A DNA stretch of 64,000 nt. Origin: Zingiber officinale. Its lineage: Eukaryota > Streptophyta > Magnoliopsida > Zingiberales > Zingiberaceae. The stretch lies in NCBI RefSeq assembly GCF_018446385.1, contig NC_055996.1, forward strand, positions 47,104,365 through 47,168,364, read 5' to 3'. The translations under genes and the position numbers were made by a program. Below the pieces are notes generated by a model. The model searched no databases. It saw only the letters and a program-made list of their open reading frames with translations, and had not been told where the DNA came from. Within the stretch, counting starts at the first letter, position 1. Every line of letters starts with the position of its first letter. Shown piece by piece: positions 22,281 to 33,711 of the stretch.

Positions 22281-23424
22281 GTTGCTAGGAATATATTTTC
22301 TACACCCTAGATGAGTTAGAGAGTGTCAACTCTAAATAGGTAAGGGTGGTTAACCCAACCTTAGAAAAGTTGACATTTGGAGGCATTTTCAAGGCTTTCA
22401 TTAACCTTTGAAAATGAAAAAGGATTAATTGATTACTCTTTGGAAGAGTAAAATGTGTTAAACTTTGAGAAAGTGGACTTAATTTTAATTGGCACAAGTT
22501 GGAAAGAGAAAAAGAAATGCCAAGTTGGGTTTTGACATTTTCTTGAGAAAATGGGGTTAATCTAAGATCAATTTTAGTTTAGCTAAGGATTTAAGATGCT
22601 TAGATTGATTATCTAGGTATATTTTATTTATGCTAATTGTCATGATTGTTTGTTAATCATATGACATGACATCACATTTTGCATTCATGCTTATTATGAA
22701 AAATAAACAAAAATACCATATCATGTTATACATACATCATGTAGCAAAAGTATATTTTATTTTAAAAATAATTTCTTTTTTATGTATGCCAAAACTCATC
22801 ATGCATCATTTTAAATTCCGTATAATTAAGGATAATGACATTTACTAACAAGTGATATCCTAGCTGAATGTACATGAATTAAAATGCCTAGATAGATATG
22901 CATGTTCCCTATGTTAGGGCAAAACCAAAATCTACATCTCACAAGGACTATAAGGTGACTTGTATGTGTTTAGTATACAGTAGATACAAGTGAGATATTA
23001 GAATGATGAACAAGACTCAAGATGTTGGTTCAGTGTATCTATTTGAGTTTTGATTTTATCAAAATACATAGTTATGTGTACTCCAATCATTGGGAAAGCT
23101 AATGTAGAAGTCATGTGCATTGAGCCTAAAGAACATGGTTGGAAATTATTTTTGAAAATTATTTTAAATATACTTTATAAAACCTTGGTGAAAGCTATCT
23201 TTTGATAGTAAACATCATTGAAAAGTTAGACACAAACTAGAAGAAAACATTGAAGTTTTCAAGTTTGTGTCAATCTTTGAAAATAAGATATATTTTCTTA
23301 GAAAACTATTTTTCCATGATAGTATATACCTTAAATAATATCTACAAGAAATTTCATGATTTTTCAAATTTTGTAGAATTTTTAGGGTATTTCTAAATTT
23401 GGGTTGAAATTTAGTTTCAAGAAA

Positions 23425-23640
23425 TCAGAGCTTCAATCGATCAGCCGATCGATTGAAGGGCCCCAATCGATCAGCCGATCGATTGAAGGGCCCCAATCGA
23501 TCAGCCGATCAATTCATTCATGTCTGGATCGATCAATGGATCGATTCAAAGGAATTTTTTACAAACAAAAGTTCACAGAATCGATCAGTGGATCGATTGA
23601 ACAAGTGGCAATCGATTGAGTCCCAACCCAATCGATTGAG
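23425..23640. repeat. ATCGAT-type palindrome array in the Copia-2 interior
   Basis: Three near-identical 30-bp units of CAATCGATCAGCCGATCGATTG plus AAGGGCCC start the array, followed by looser palindromes such as GGATCGATCAATGGATCGATTC and AATCGATCAGTGGATCGATT. Each unit can fold on itself. It lies in internal DNA, not in an LTR. Confidence 0.88.
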
Positions 23641-24049
23641 AATGCTAATTTTGACTGGAAAAGTCTGATTTCAGCATTTTAAGTCATTTTTAGTCTCTTT
23701 AACCACTCCTACCCCCTTGTAATATATTTATATACATATACGAGTAGTTTTCATAATGAAAATAAGGAGAAATGGTTAATGACCACTATATTAAAGTTTA
23801 GGATGAGGTTGGTTTCAATATTCAATCTTTTAAACCTCAAAACTTTATGTTTTGGGTTTCCTAAAGGTTTAGGGATTCCAAGTCATTATTGGTGCAATGA
23901 CAGAAGTTTGGACCATGTATTTAAGGAGAGTTACTCTTTAAGGACATGAAAATTAATTTTTCAAACACCATGAAAGGTGGTTAACCTTCGTTAGAATTAA
24001 TGCTTAAGGTTGAGCATTGAAAAATAATAGAGAGTGGCTATCTTCATTG

Positions 24050-24240
24050 TTAAGTTATGGATGCTCTAGGATGAGCATTATGAAGTGGATCAATGCTCAA
24101 GGGTGAGCATTGGATAGACTGAAGGGTATGAGACCTTCATTGTTAGAATGATGAATTCTTTTGGATGAGCATTATGAAGTAGTTTAATGCTCAAGGGTGA
24201 GCATTAGATACAATGAAGGGTATGAGACCTTCATTGACAT
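24050..24240. repeat. About 105-bp tandem repeat in the Copia-2 interior
   Basis: Two copies of a unit with AATGCTCAAGGGTGAGCATT (itself partly palindromic) followed by GAAGGGTATGAGACCTTCAT, with a partial third copy to the left near 24000-24080. Confidence 0.75.
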
Positions 24241-24453
24241 GTTGTGGACAACGTATGTGTAACTCTTCAGGCGGAGAATTTTTGATGTGTGTCAAAGGGG
24301 GAGAATGTAGGGTTTAAATTAGGCCTTAATTACCTAAAGAGGGAGTTTGCCCTCTAGGAAAGGGTGAGAATAAAGGAAACCCTCATTCATACTTTGGCAT
24401 GAAGAGAAGTTGAGGCTATGGGATTAGCCTAACTTAAAGGTATTGTCAAACAT

Positions 24454-24467
24454 AAAAAAGGAGGAGA
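24454..24467 (+). other. Polypurine tract of Copia-2
   Basis: AAAAAAGGAGGAGA directly before TGTTGGTG, the start of the 3' LTR. It fixes the element on the plus strand. Confidence 0.75.
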
Positions 24468-24468
24468 T

Positions 24469-26156
24469 TGTTGGTGCAATAGCCCCTGGGTTAGGTTGAC
24501 CAGGTTGACTAAGCTTGAGTTGACTCAAGCTTGAGTCTTATTGTTTGGGTTTCGATATTTGATAATATATGAAGATTGCAGATGCAATCATCTAATTGGA
24601 GATATTATTGATGCAATTCCCTTCTGGTTAAGGGATGATCAGTTTGATGTGAAGAAGAGTCAAGTAGGTCAAAGTTGACCGGATACTTGACTCGGAAAGT
24701 CCTAACTAGAGGTTAGGCAAGTGAAAGTCCTGAAGAGTGAAGCTAGGTAGTTGGAAAATCTTGGTGAGTGAAACCAGGTGAAAGACCTAGTGAGTGAAGT
24801 TAGACAGTTGGGAAATCCTGGTGAGTGAAGTTAGGTGAAGGACCTAGTGAGTGAAGCTTGGTAGTTGGGAAATCCTAGTGAGTGAAGCCAGGTGAAAGAA
24901 CTAGTGAGTCAAGTTAGGTGAAAGTCCTGGTGAGTGAAGCTAGGCAGATGGAAAGTTCCAGTGAGTGAAGCTAGGCAGATGAAAAGTCCTGATGAGTGAA
25001 GCCAGGCATGTGAAAATCAAGGTGGGTCAAGGTTTATCAGACACCTGGTGTTAGGAAGTCCAAGTATGTTAAAGGTGTGACTGGATACTTGGCATAAGGA
25101 AATCCAGATGGGCCAAGGATGACCGAACATTTAGTGGAAGGAAGTCTAAGTGGGTTATGGAGGACCAGCCACTTGGCACGAGACGATAAGTCCAAGTGGG
25201 TCAAGGTTGACCAAACACTTGGCACAAGGAGAAAAGTCCAAGTGGGTCAAAGGATTGATCGGACACTTGGTGAAAAAGTCCCAACAGGTCATGGTTGACC
25301 AGATGTTGGGTTTGGGAACCTTGAACTTAAGTTAAGCAAGTCAAAAGGAGGTCAATCGATCAACTGATCGATTGGAGGTGTGCTGCGAGTGAAAGTTTGC
25401 TAATCAATCAGCTGATTGATTGGGAAGTGAAGCCGCAAGCACATAATGGTCCCCAATCGATCGGCTGATTGATTGGGCACCACCAATTTATCGGGCCATC
25501 GATTGGGGGCTGGTTTTCTCGTGCGCATGTGAGGAAGCCTGAATCGATCGGTTGATCAATTTAGGCCTTTTCCAGCAAAGCACAGAGGCGCTCTGAATCA
25601 ATCAGCTGATTGCTTCAAGCCTCCCCAATCGATTGACCAATCGATTGGGATATGACCATTGGAAAGGAAGCGCACAAAAGCGTTCTTCCTTGCAACGATT
25701 CGGTAGCTCTTCTCTCCACTCCTTGCGATCATCTTTCACAAGTTTACACCAGTTCTTGAAGGTGTCTTAGAGTCAAGTGCTGCTGCACTTCCAAGGTCAA
25801 GAGGCATTCTAAACAAGAAGGAGAAGCAAGCTAGAGTTTCTTCATTATAAATCTTGTAAGATTTGATAGTGTATTAGCTTGTATTTTTTTCTTCTTGTAT
25901 TGTCTGTGTGAGAGTTTGTATGAGGCTTCTCTGCCTTCGGTAGTTACCAAGAAGGAGTGTTTTTATAGTGGATGAGTGAATGAGGGATGGATCCTTAGAT
26001 TAGTTACCTTTTCTTGAGTTGGATACCAAGTAAATATTTCTGTTAGTATTGTGAGTCTTGTTTCGTGTTTATTCCACTACATATCATCATCAGGAAGCAA
26101 AACAACAAGTGCGACGAGCTATTCACCCCTCCTCTAGCTACAAATCGACCCTAACA
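24469..26156 (+). repeat. Copia-2 3' LTR (1688 bp)
   Basis: From TGTTGGTGCAATAGCCC to GACCCTAACA. 24690-25020 is an array of about 24-29 bp units (GTGAGTGAAGCTAGGCAG with variants), followed by longer units around AAGTCCAAGTGGGTCAAGG up to 25330. 25350-25655 carries palindromes such as CAATCGATCAACTGATCGATTG, and a plain 3' part follows. The arrays lie where the U3 promoter region should be. Confidence 0.8.
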
Positions 26157-26341
26157 AAAGTTTGATGTTGTTATGAACTTTTCTCATGTTGCATGTAACA
26201 ATATTTGTGTTTCAGTTTTAGTTGTATCATATTTGAGTTGAAAAATTCATTATTGTTGTTTCACAATATAATTTTATAATTAGTTTGGCAGTTTGATGAT
26301 TTACAGTTTTGAATTTTTTTTTACACTTTCAGAATTATAAA
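26157..26341. other. Short spacer between Copia-2 and Copia-3
   Basis: 185 bp of AT-rich sequence with TTTGATGATTTACAGTTTTG. It resembles the DNA right of Copia-3 (58080-58400), as expected if Copia-3 inserted into one AT-rich repeat. No gene. Confidence 0.5.
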
Positions 26342-27719
26342 TGTAGGAACGAAAATAGCACCGGGGGGGGGGAGAGGGTGAATAAAGTTTTTTTTACTTG
26401 GTTTACAGTCTGTGTTGTTAGTCTAATGCCCGTAGTCTTTGAATGCTTTTGATGGGCAATCCGTTATTGATCTCTTTCTCAAAAGATAAATATAGATTGT
26501 GTTTTTTTTTTATAAAAAAAGGATCGATAACAACTTTACTATCCTTAACAAATAAAGCACATAAAAGCACAAATAAAAATTTTGCCAAACACAATGATTT
26601 GGAACTTAGTGTGGTTGTTGGAGAACTGATCTTGCATGGTGATGGAGTTTCAAAGTGTGACAAACTTGTAGCACTTGGAAGAATTGATGTTTGAGCCTCA
26701 ACATGAGGTCTTCTTTTTATAGGCTTGGATCGGTCTACTGATAACGTAATCGGTATACTGATTGACATAGAAACCAAATCTAGATCTAGTTGATCGGTCT
26801 ACCGATCCCCAAAATTGATCTATCTATCTAACTTTGGCCACTCCCATTTTGCCACGTTAGTTTATTAATGAAGCTTTTCTACCACATTAGTAGCTACGTC
26901 CTTATCCTTGACCAGTCCCTCTGCCACGTCAATAAGTCAAACCTTATCCCTTCTCCACGTTAGTGAGGTTGTCCTTATCTTGTGACACATCATCAATTTA
27001 AGACTCAGCTAGTCCAAATCAAATGCTACATCAACACACCAAAAGACCTGTCTAACACATCAACATTCGGTCTACTGATCGAGCTAATCAGTCTATCGAT
27101 ATTCCATCCAATCGGTCAATCGATCTTGCAAAACAAGTGTTACCACAGTAATATATAATTTAAGCATAAATGAGTTTGATAGTCACTTGATTGTCCAATC
27201 TTGACTTCGAACTTGGAGTGAATCCCTTAGTCAAATCGACACCTAAGATTGTCCTCACAAAAAGATCGTGTCCATACCTATTCTTTCTTTTGGAAGAACC
27301 ACTCTACTCCAGGAGCTTACCTTAACTTACCGTTGGCTAAACCTTGGTCTTCCAAATCTATTTGGGATTTCTTTGCTCAACATCTTATCACTTGATCCTT
27401 AGAACTTCCTGACTTGATCTCCAGTCCTCCCTAAGACCTTGACCCATCAAACCCTTCCTTCTTGATATTAGCTCAACTAACTCATCTAGACTTTCCACCT
27501 GATGTGCTTCATCTGCTAAGACTTTTGCCTAGTATACAGTCTAACCGACCTATAGATTTTTCTCTTGCCTAGTATCCAATCAACTTAACCTACTAGGTCT
27601 TTCCAGGTCAAGCTACCTACACACTTGATCAATTTTTTTATATCACAATAATACTTAACTTTGAATATTTGATAATATCAATACTTTGGTTAGATTATCT
27701 AGTGTTTCCTGTACCAACA
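26342..27719 (-). repeat. Copia-3 3' LTR
   Basis: Plus-orientation edges TGTAGGAACG and CCTGTACCAACA, next to the complement of a purine tract at 27720. Long stretches match 56892-58079, for example CATAAATGAGTTTGA near 27166 and 57783. It holds a G10 run near 26363 and several palindromes around TCGGTCTACCGAT (26725-27125). Confidence 0.8.
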
Positions 27720-27735
27720 ATCTCTCCCCTTTTAA
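27720..27735 (-). other. Polypurine tract of Copia-3
   Basis: On the minus strand, TTAAAAGGGGAGAGAT immediately before the 3' LTR. It confirms the minus orientation. Confidence 0.7.
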
Positions 27736-29990
27736 TTATGATAACTTGGTTCAAAGTTAAGAAAAGAATAAATTTAATTTTTTAAAAAGCTTCCTCTCAA
27801 CCTAAATTCTCCCTCTGAATTTAATATACTTGAGGTTTTGAAATACTTTTAATCTTTAACTTTAACATATCGTCTCTCCCTTTGACATACATCAAAAATC
27901 AATAGGGACACCCCCAAAACCAAAGCAATTTGTAAAAAAATATTTCCAAAAGATAATTACATAAGTATATGGAAATAATCTTTATGAGAACATTAAAAGG
28001 TACACTTCAAAACAAATTTTGAGTCCAAATAGCATAGAATGATTTTTAAGTACTCAAAGGATATTTTAAAAAGAATTTTGTTAAGTACTCAAAAATGCTA
28101 TTTTTCAAAAATTTTGAAGTACTCGAAAGATTTGTACATAATTTTTTTTCTAAGTACTCAAAAATGCTAATTTTCAAACTATTTAGAAAATAAGTTTTTC
28201 AACCATTCTTAAGTAAAAAAAATCATAAATATTTGGAAGCTGGAAATCGAACTTTCAAAAAGAGTTTTCAAAAATATTTCAAAGTAAAAAACATAAGTTT
28301 TCAAAAAGGATTTTCAAAAATATTTTACAGAATGATTTGCAAAAAATATTTTAAGTTTAGAAGCAAGCTTTTTTAAACAGGAAATAAATTTTCATAAATT
28401 TTCACAAATCTTTGAAATAAATTAAAGCGATTAACAAGATTTAAAAAAAAACTTGGAATAATATAGATTTGAGCAATACTTGTCATTTAAGAAGAATGAA
28501 TTCAAGAATGTTAAAGCTTGTAATAATTCAGTTTAGGCTAGTAATGCTTTAAGCAAGTAAACTAGGTCCTTATTGTCTAAGTATGCATAATCAACCATAA
28601 GTTTTCCATGCATATTTACATTATTCTTTCTTTTCATATTTTATTCAAGTCTAATTTAATCTTAGTCATTTCTATTTTCCCTTAATTTTTTTTCTTTTTC
28701 TTACTAAATTTCACAACTTACTAGATTATTTAAATATTTTGTAAAAAAATCTTGAAAAATCATTTATTATAATTGCACATTATCAAGTCTACTTAGTTTT
28801 AGCTCTTTTTGTGAATCACATATATCTAAGTGTAATGTTCAAGTATAGAGTTGTCTTGATATTTATTTTGATTCATAATTAATTTCAGATTAATTAAATC
28901 ATATTTATTCAAATTAATTTAATCTTGAATAAATATATCAAAGATTCTATTAGGGTTTTGATTAACTTGATCCCGATTAATTAAATTCAATAGGCTTTGA
29001 ATTAGTTAACCTAGATTAATTAAATTTGAGTTATCCATGTCAGATCTATTTTGATTATTTATTAATTTTGGATTAATTGATTTTGAATTATTCAAGTTTG
29101 ATTTTCTAGATTATTATTATCTTATCCTGAGATTAGTTTCAATTTTAATTGTTTAGAATTAGTTTGAATTTTTAAAGGTAATTTGACCTTGTATTAGATT
29201 TAAGTTTAGTCGTCAGTCAGTTAAATATATATTTTAAAAATTGACTTTCAAGTTATGGTAATGTACAGTGACCTCCTTTGATATAGGAGCAATGACAAAT
29301 TATTTAAACAAAGCCTTTTTAATAAGTTTTATATTTAAGATATGGTGAGGTAGTTTCAGTTAGTTCCTCTCAACTGATTGCACTCAATAGTGTACTCCTT
29401 ACCCAACTTGGATACACTTAGATAGAGCGCCCCTAACATACTATCATCATACCACATCTTGATTCTAAATTGTCAAATATCAAATCAACTATTTTCTTAT
29501 CTAGCTATTCTAACTTAACTAGAAAATAAACTAGACCTACAAAGTGAAAGAAGTAAATTAGACAAGTATGCAATTTTATCTAACAGGAAATTTTTTATCT
29601 ATTGGCTCCTCTTGAATTATAACCTCGATAAAATCTATCTAGGTAGTGAATCTGATTCTTGGAGATTCAATATTAATTTTGTCCAACTTGATTACTCAAA
29701 ATTGATTTAGGGACCCATGTTTGGACTTAGTTTCTAGTAGTTCGATTAAATAATGATAAGTACAATTTGAATAGAGTCTTAGCCTTGTATCTAACTCTGA
29801 ATTGATTATATATGGCCCTTTAAGTTCCACGTATCATATCAAGGTACTTGGAGCCTGAAGTGAACTATTCCAATAATCCTTTAAGGTCTTTAACGTGAAC
29901 TTTCAAAGTGGAATTTTCTTTATCAAGTTGTTGGACTTGAGTTAAAGTTCCATTTTGGACTTATTCAATTGAAGAGCTTAGGTTAGTCTT
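27736..29990 (-). other. Noncoding interior of Copia-3
   Basis: Very AT-rich, with many phrases of the type TTTTCAAAAATATTT and AAGTACTCAAAAATGCTA (27990-28330) repeated irregularly, and TTAATTAAAT-rich DNA at 28850-29100. No protein family match in any frame, so pol is absent. Confidence 0.55.
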
Positions 29991-30877
29991 CTCCTTAAGG
30001 ACTTCTACTTTATTTTAGAGGGATTTGACTCAGATATTTTATTTAGCTAATTGTTGAATCAAACTGTAAATTATGGAATATAACTTACTGACTAAGAGAG
30101 AGTCTACCTTGTTATTTGGTTTATCTAAAATGGATATGGAATGATGACTTGATTCAAACTTGGATTCATATTCAGGATCAAAGTAGGAATCAAACTCAAC
30201 TACTTGCTCTTTTGTCATTAGTGCCAAGAAGCTTGCTTTTTTTTTCGTCTGATTCTTCTGAAGACTTGGACCACATTGCTTTCTGGATCTTTTTTCTTCT
30301 TTGCTTTTTTGTTTCCTTTATGTTTGAACACTCTAGCTTGTAGTATCCTTTCTAATTGCACTTATTGCAGGTTACTTTTGACTTGAACTTTGTGGTTTAA
30401 TTCAGATCTAATTACTTTCCTTTTGATTAGATCACCTTCTTGCTTTCGTTCTTGGTGAACCCTTTCTTTTTCTTGAGAATTTTTCGAACTTGGTTGACTA
30501 GTTTGGAGCAAATTTCTTCATCATCTTCTAAATTTGATTCATCTTTGGATTTTAGTTTAGGTTAGAACTTGGGCTTTGGCTCCTTGTTCTTCTTCATTTT
30601 CCTTACAATTAAGGCAATACCTCTCTTGGTTTGACTCATATTAGTCTGTTGGTGTAACTCGAATTTGAAAAATAATTCATCTAATCTAATATTTAAAAGA
30701 TTCTTAGAAACCTTGTATGCATCTACTATAGATGCCAATAAGTTATTTTGAGAAAAACTTTGAAGGCATACCTTATTATATCTTGGTTCTCCACTTATTG
30801 TCTGATCGAGTAGAGTCCGTTGAGAAGATCTTGAATCTAGGTGTGCAGTTGACATGCCGACTATCCTTCCTACATTT
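29991..30877 (-). pseudogene. Copia-3 gag, 3' part (right of the insertion in gene order)
   Basis: Starts at the CACTA-2 edge with codons equivalent to EG-SACQLHT, then QDLLNGLYSI and VENQDIIRYAFK. After a shift come NNLLASIVDAYKVSKNLLN and LDELFFKFELHQQTN, the usual end of a copia capsid. A knuckle remnant near 30372-30325 reads CNKCN, stop, KGYYKLECSN, with the histidine replaced by Tyr. A Lys- and Ser-rich tail follows. Many stops. Confidence 0.72.
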
Positions 30878-30898
30878 CACTACAACAAAAACTGCAAA
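30878..30898. repeat. CACTA-2 left terminal inverted repeat
   Basis: CACTACAACAAAAACTGCAA, matched for at least 20 bases by the complement of 56324-56343. It differs from the CACTA-1 end, so this is a separate family. Confidence 0.93.
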
Positions 30899-31300
30899 TG
30901 ACAACGGATATTATCCGTTGTCGTAGGGTCAAAAAACCGTTGTAACTGAGGGTGTTGTAAAATGTATTGCCCTATGACAACGGTTTTGAATCTGTTGTCT
31001 TTGTAGACATTTGACAACAGTTTTTATCCGTTGTTGTTTATATGCCCAAAATTTGGCTACGAAGGATACGACAACGTTTTAAAACCATTGTGGTAGATAA
31101 TTCAACAACAGAAATAAACCGTTGTTGTAGACATTTTTTACAACAGATATAAACTGTTGTGGTAGATAATATTTGACACGTTTTATTTTTTTTACAACAG
31201 TTTTAATATATTTTACAACGGATAAAACCGTTGTCTTTTATCACTTTTTACAAAAAAAATTCATTATGGTTTACCTAGTTTTTACAACATTTTTAACTGT
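30899..31300. repeat. CACTA-2 left subterminal repeats
   Basis: Repeated ACAACGG and CCGTTGT words, often as facing pairs (GACAACGGATATTATCCGTT), in progressively decayed form. The likely binding sites for the partner element's TnpA-type protein. 31300-31460 is plain AT-rich DNA. Confidence 0.85.
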
Positions 31301-31460
31301 TGTTTTTAATGTTCATTAATACCAAACAACCAATCTTATTTTACTATAAGCAAACCACCAATACAAAACTAAATATTTACTACATTAAATCCAAAATAAA
31401 CATCCATATATAATTCATCTTGTAGCCACATATACAAAAATATACAAAATGAGTTATTAC

Positions 31461-33676
31461 TGTAACGCCCCAACTCCTGGGTACTAAGCTGTGAGCCGGA
31501 TCGCTACATTAACTACTGAAGCTACTGTGATGTACTGTGCCCTAAACTGAGTAAAATAAAGTTTCACTAACTGACTCTGTTAAACTGACAACTGGTATAC
31601 CCATGCTGTTATAAGGAAGGGTTCAAGACCTTTCCGGTTGGGGTATATGTGCTAAGGAGGATACTTGACCTCCCGTCTGAGTTGGAACTCAAAGCTAACT
31701 TCCCAGCTAGCTACTGTTCGATCCACGGCTCGACCAAACTTGCTGCGATTCTGTGCCCTGCTGGATCGGTCTGCGGACCGATCCAGTAGAGGCTGGATCG
31801 GTCGGCAAGACCGATCCAGGTGTGTCGGGCATTGATATCCAAGTCCAGCTTGATCTGGATCTATTGATTTCGAGATCAGGTTTTACACGACTCTGGTCGA
31901 TTGATCGATCCATCGGATCGGTCGACCGATCCAGCATGAATCGGTTTGTCGTCCGATCCAATTCTGATAGTCTGAAACAAATCAGAATTTCTGATTTCCA
32001 GCACTGATTCGTGCCAAAAATCACATACACAAGCTCTATATACATGAAAAACACTCTAGCATGTAAATACTAACGTTCTAAACATGATAAACTAAACAAG
32101 ACATAGTTTACTGAGCTATAACACCTAGTAACAAGACTAAGTCATAAAACTAGACATGTTAAGTACTAGAACTGAAATAAAAGCGTATAGATCCCAAGGA
32201 TCTTTATTCCAGACCCCTTGCACACACACATCATCGTAGCATCGCCCTCCTCCGCTAGTCCACTTTTCTTTTACCGGTATCTGCAGTATAAGAAAAATAG
32301 CATCTGTAAGCTAAGAAGCTTAGTAAGAAACCATCTACCTCACAAAACATGCAACGATGCGATCATGGTTTTAAATCATGCTGTTTGAAAACCGAACGGA
32401 GCATGGCAACATGGCATGGCATACAACATGTCTTGAATCGATCATGGCATACAAACAAGCTGAGCATAGCATACTGTATCTGAACTAAGCATAAATACTG
32501 AATCGATCATGCATATACATCTAACTGGTCATGAACTCAAATCATGAAACTTAATCGAGATAATTAACTAAAACTGAAACTAAGTTAGTGTTTCCATCAC
32601 CGATTACATATTTGGAAAACTATATATAATAATAGATGAAAATACTAAACATCTTTCTGCAATCTTATCAATCCCACGAGACCGGGATTGCAAGTTCGAA
32701 TCCAAAGAGGTTACTAGGTTATTCGAACCTAGGGACGATCGTGGGAGTCCAATACCATGGATATCGATCCAAGTATGCAATCGAATAAAAGTAAAATATT
32801 GAATCTGTTTTATTTTACTTTGCTATTCTAGGTTATCTGAACCTAGAGCTAGGTTATCTGAACCTAGAGGCTACTGTGAGAGCCCACCCAATGGATATCT
32901 GATCCATATAGCTGTAATAACTGATAATAAGCTGAATAAAATGTTTCTAATACATTTTACATGCTGTTAGGACGCCTACTGGTGCATCCTTCTGAACTGG
33001 GCATTCTACCGAATGCTTGGTGTGCACTAAAAGCACACCCTAAAACTGAAAACTGTAGAACTACTGAACTAACGCCAAAACTAACAAGCGAGAGCAATTA
33101 TACTGTAGGTGAGGGGTTTCTTACCTCCTGTTCGTAATTTCTTACGATTCTATTCGCTCGAATTCCGGTGGAGATGACCTTCTCGACGATCCGCTCACGT
33201 CTTTGCGTTCCTCTCGTGGAGAAGAACCACTTTCGTGTTGAAATCGTCGCCGGAAAGTGTCCTTGGGGCCCTAGAGAAAGAACCCTAGGTCTTCCTTGGT
33301 GTGGCGCCGAAAGAATGAGGAGGAAATGGGAGAGGTGGCGTGAGAGGGTTTCGGTGGAGAAGGATGTGCCGAACCAAAATAAAATAAACCAAACCCTCTT
33401 TAAGTTTCCTATTTATATTAAGTGGATTATTGAACCCAACTCCAATATAAATATAATTGGTTCCTCATTCTTTCAGCACGGCCCTGCTTGGTTCACCGGT
33501 TACTAGCATTATCCCTTACACTATAGGTCTCGGGTTCGATTCTCACTTAAGCTATTTTATTCTTTTAATTATATTTGCTACTTCCGCTACTCGGAAAATT
33601 TCGGAAAAATATCTAAAAATTCCAGAAAATTCATAGAATAATTCTAATGCAAGTTTGAGAATTTTCGGGCGTTACA
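31461..33676 (-). repeat. Gypsy-A 3' LTR (2216 bp)
   Basis: Plus-orientation edges TGTAACGCCCCAAC and GGGCGTTACA, next to the complement of a purine tract (ATCTCCCATACC). It contains GGATCGGTC/GACCGATCC palindromes at 31760-31945. Most of it matches the 5' LTR closely, but the palindrome block and 32690-32790 differ strongly. Confidence 0.9.
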
Positions 33677-33711
33677 ATCTCCCATACCTTATAAAAAGTT
33701 CATCCCCGAAC

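Larger units (their letters stand above)
22281..24450 (+). other. Noncoding interior of Copia-2
   Basis: Over 2 kb between gag and the polypurine tract where pol should be. AT-rich, no family match in any frame. It contains the two repeat arrays listed separately and phrases such as AGGGTATGAGACCTTCATTG. The lack of pol suggests a non-autonomous design. Confidence 0.6.
19690..26156 (+). mobile_element. Copia-2: gag-only LTR element, 5'-truncated
   Basis: Plus-strand order: decayed gag (19690-22280, interrupted by a solo LTR), a long noncoding interior with several tandem repeats, polypurine tract (24454-24467) and 3' LTR (24469-26156). There is no protease, integrase or RT, and no 5' LTR or primer-binding site is visible to the left. 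The sequence 26157 onward starts AAAGTTTGATG; no target duplication can be tested. Confidence 0.75.

Noticed and set aside
23425..23640. CRISPR-like array of regular repeats
   Set aside because: Repeats are self-palindromic, spacers are nearly absent or also repeated, and the DNA is plant nuclear; it is a transposon minisatellite.
33168..33506. 112-codon frame in the Gypsy-A LTR, with similar frames at 40250 and 42290
   Set aside because: It lies wholly within an LTR, recurs in each LTR copy in differing frames, and has no recognisable domain.
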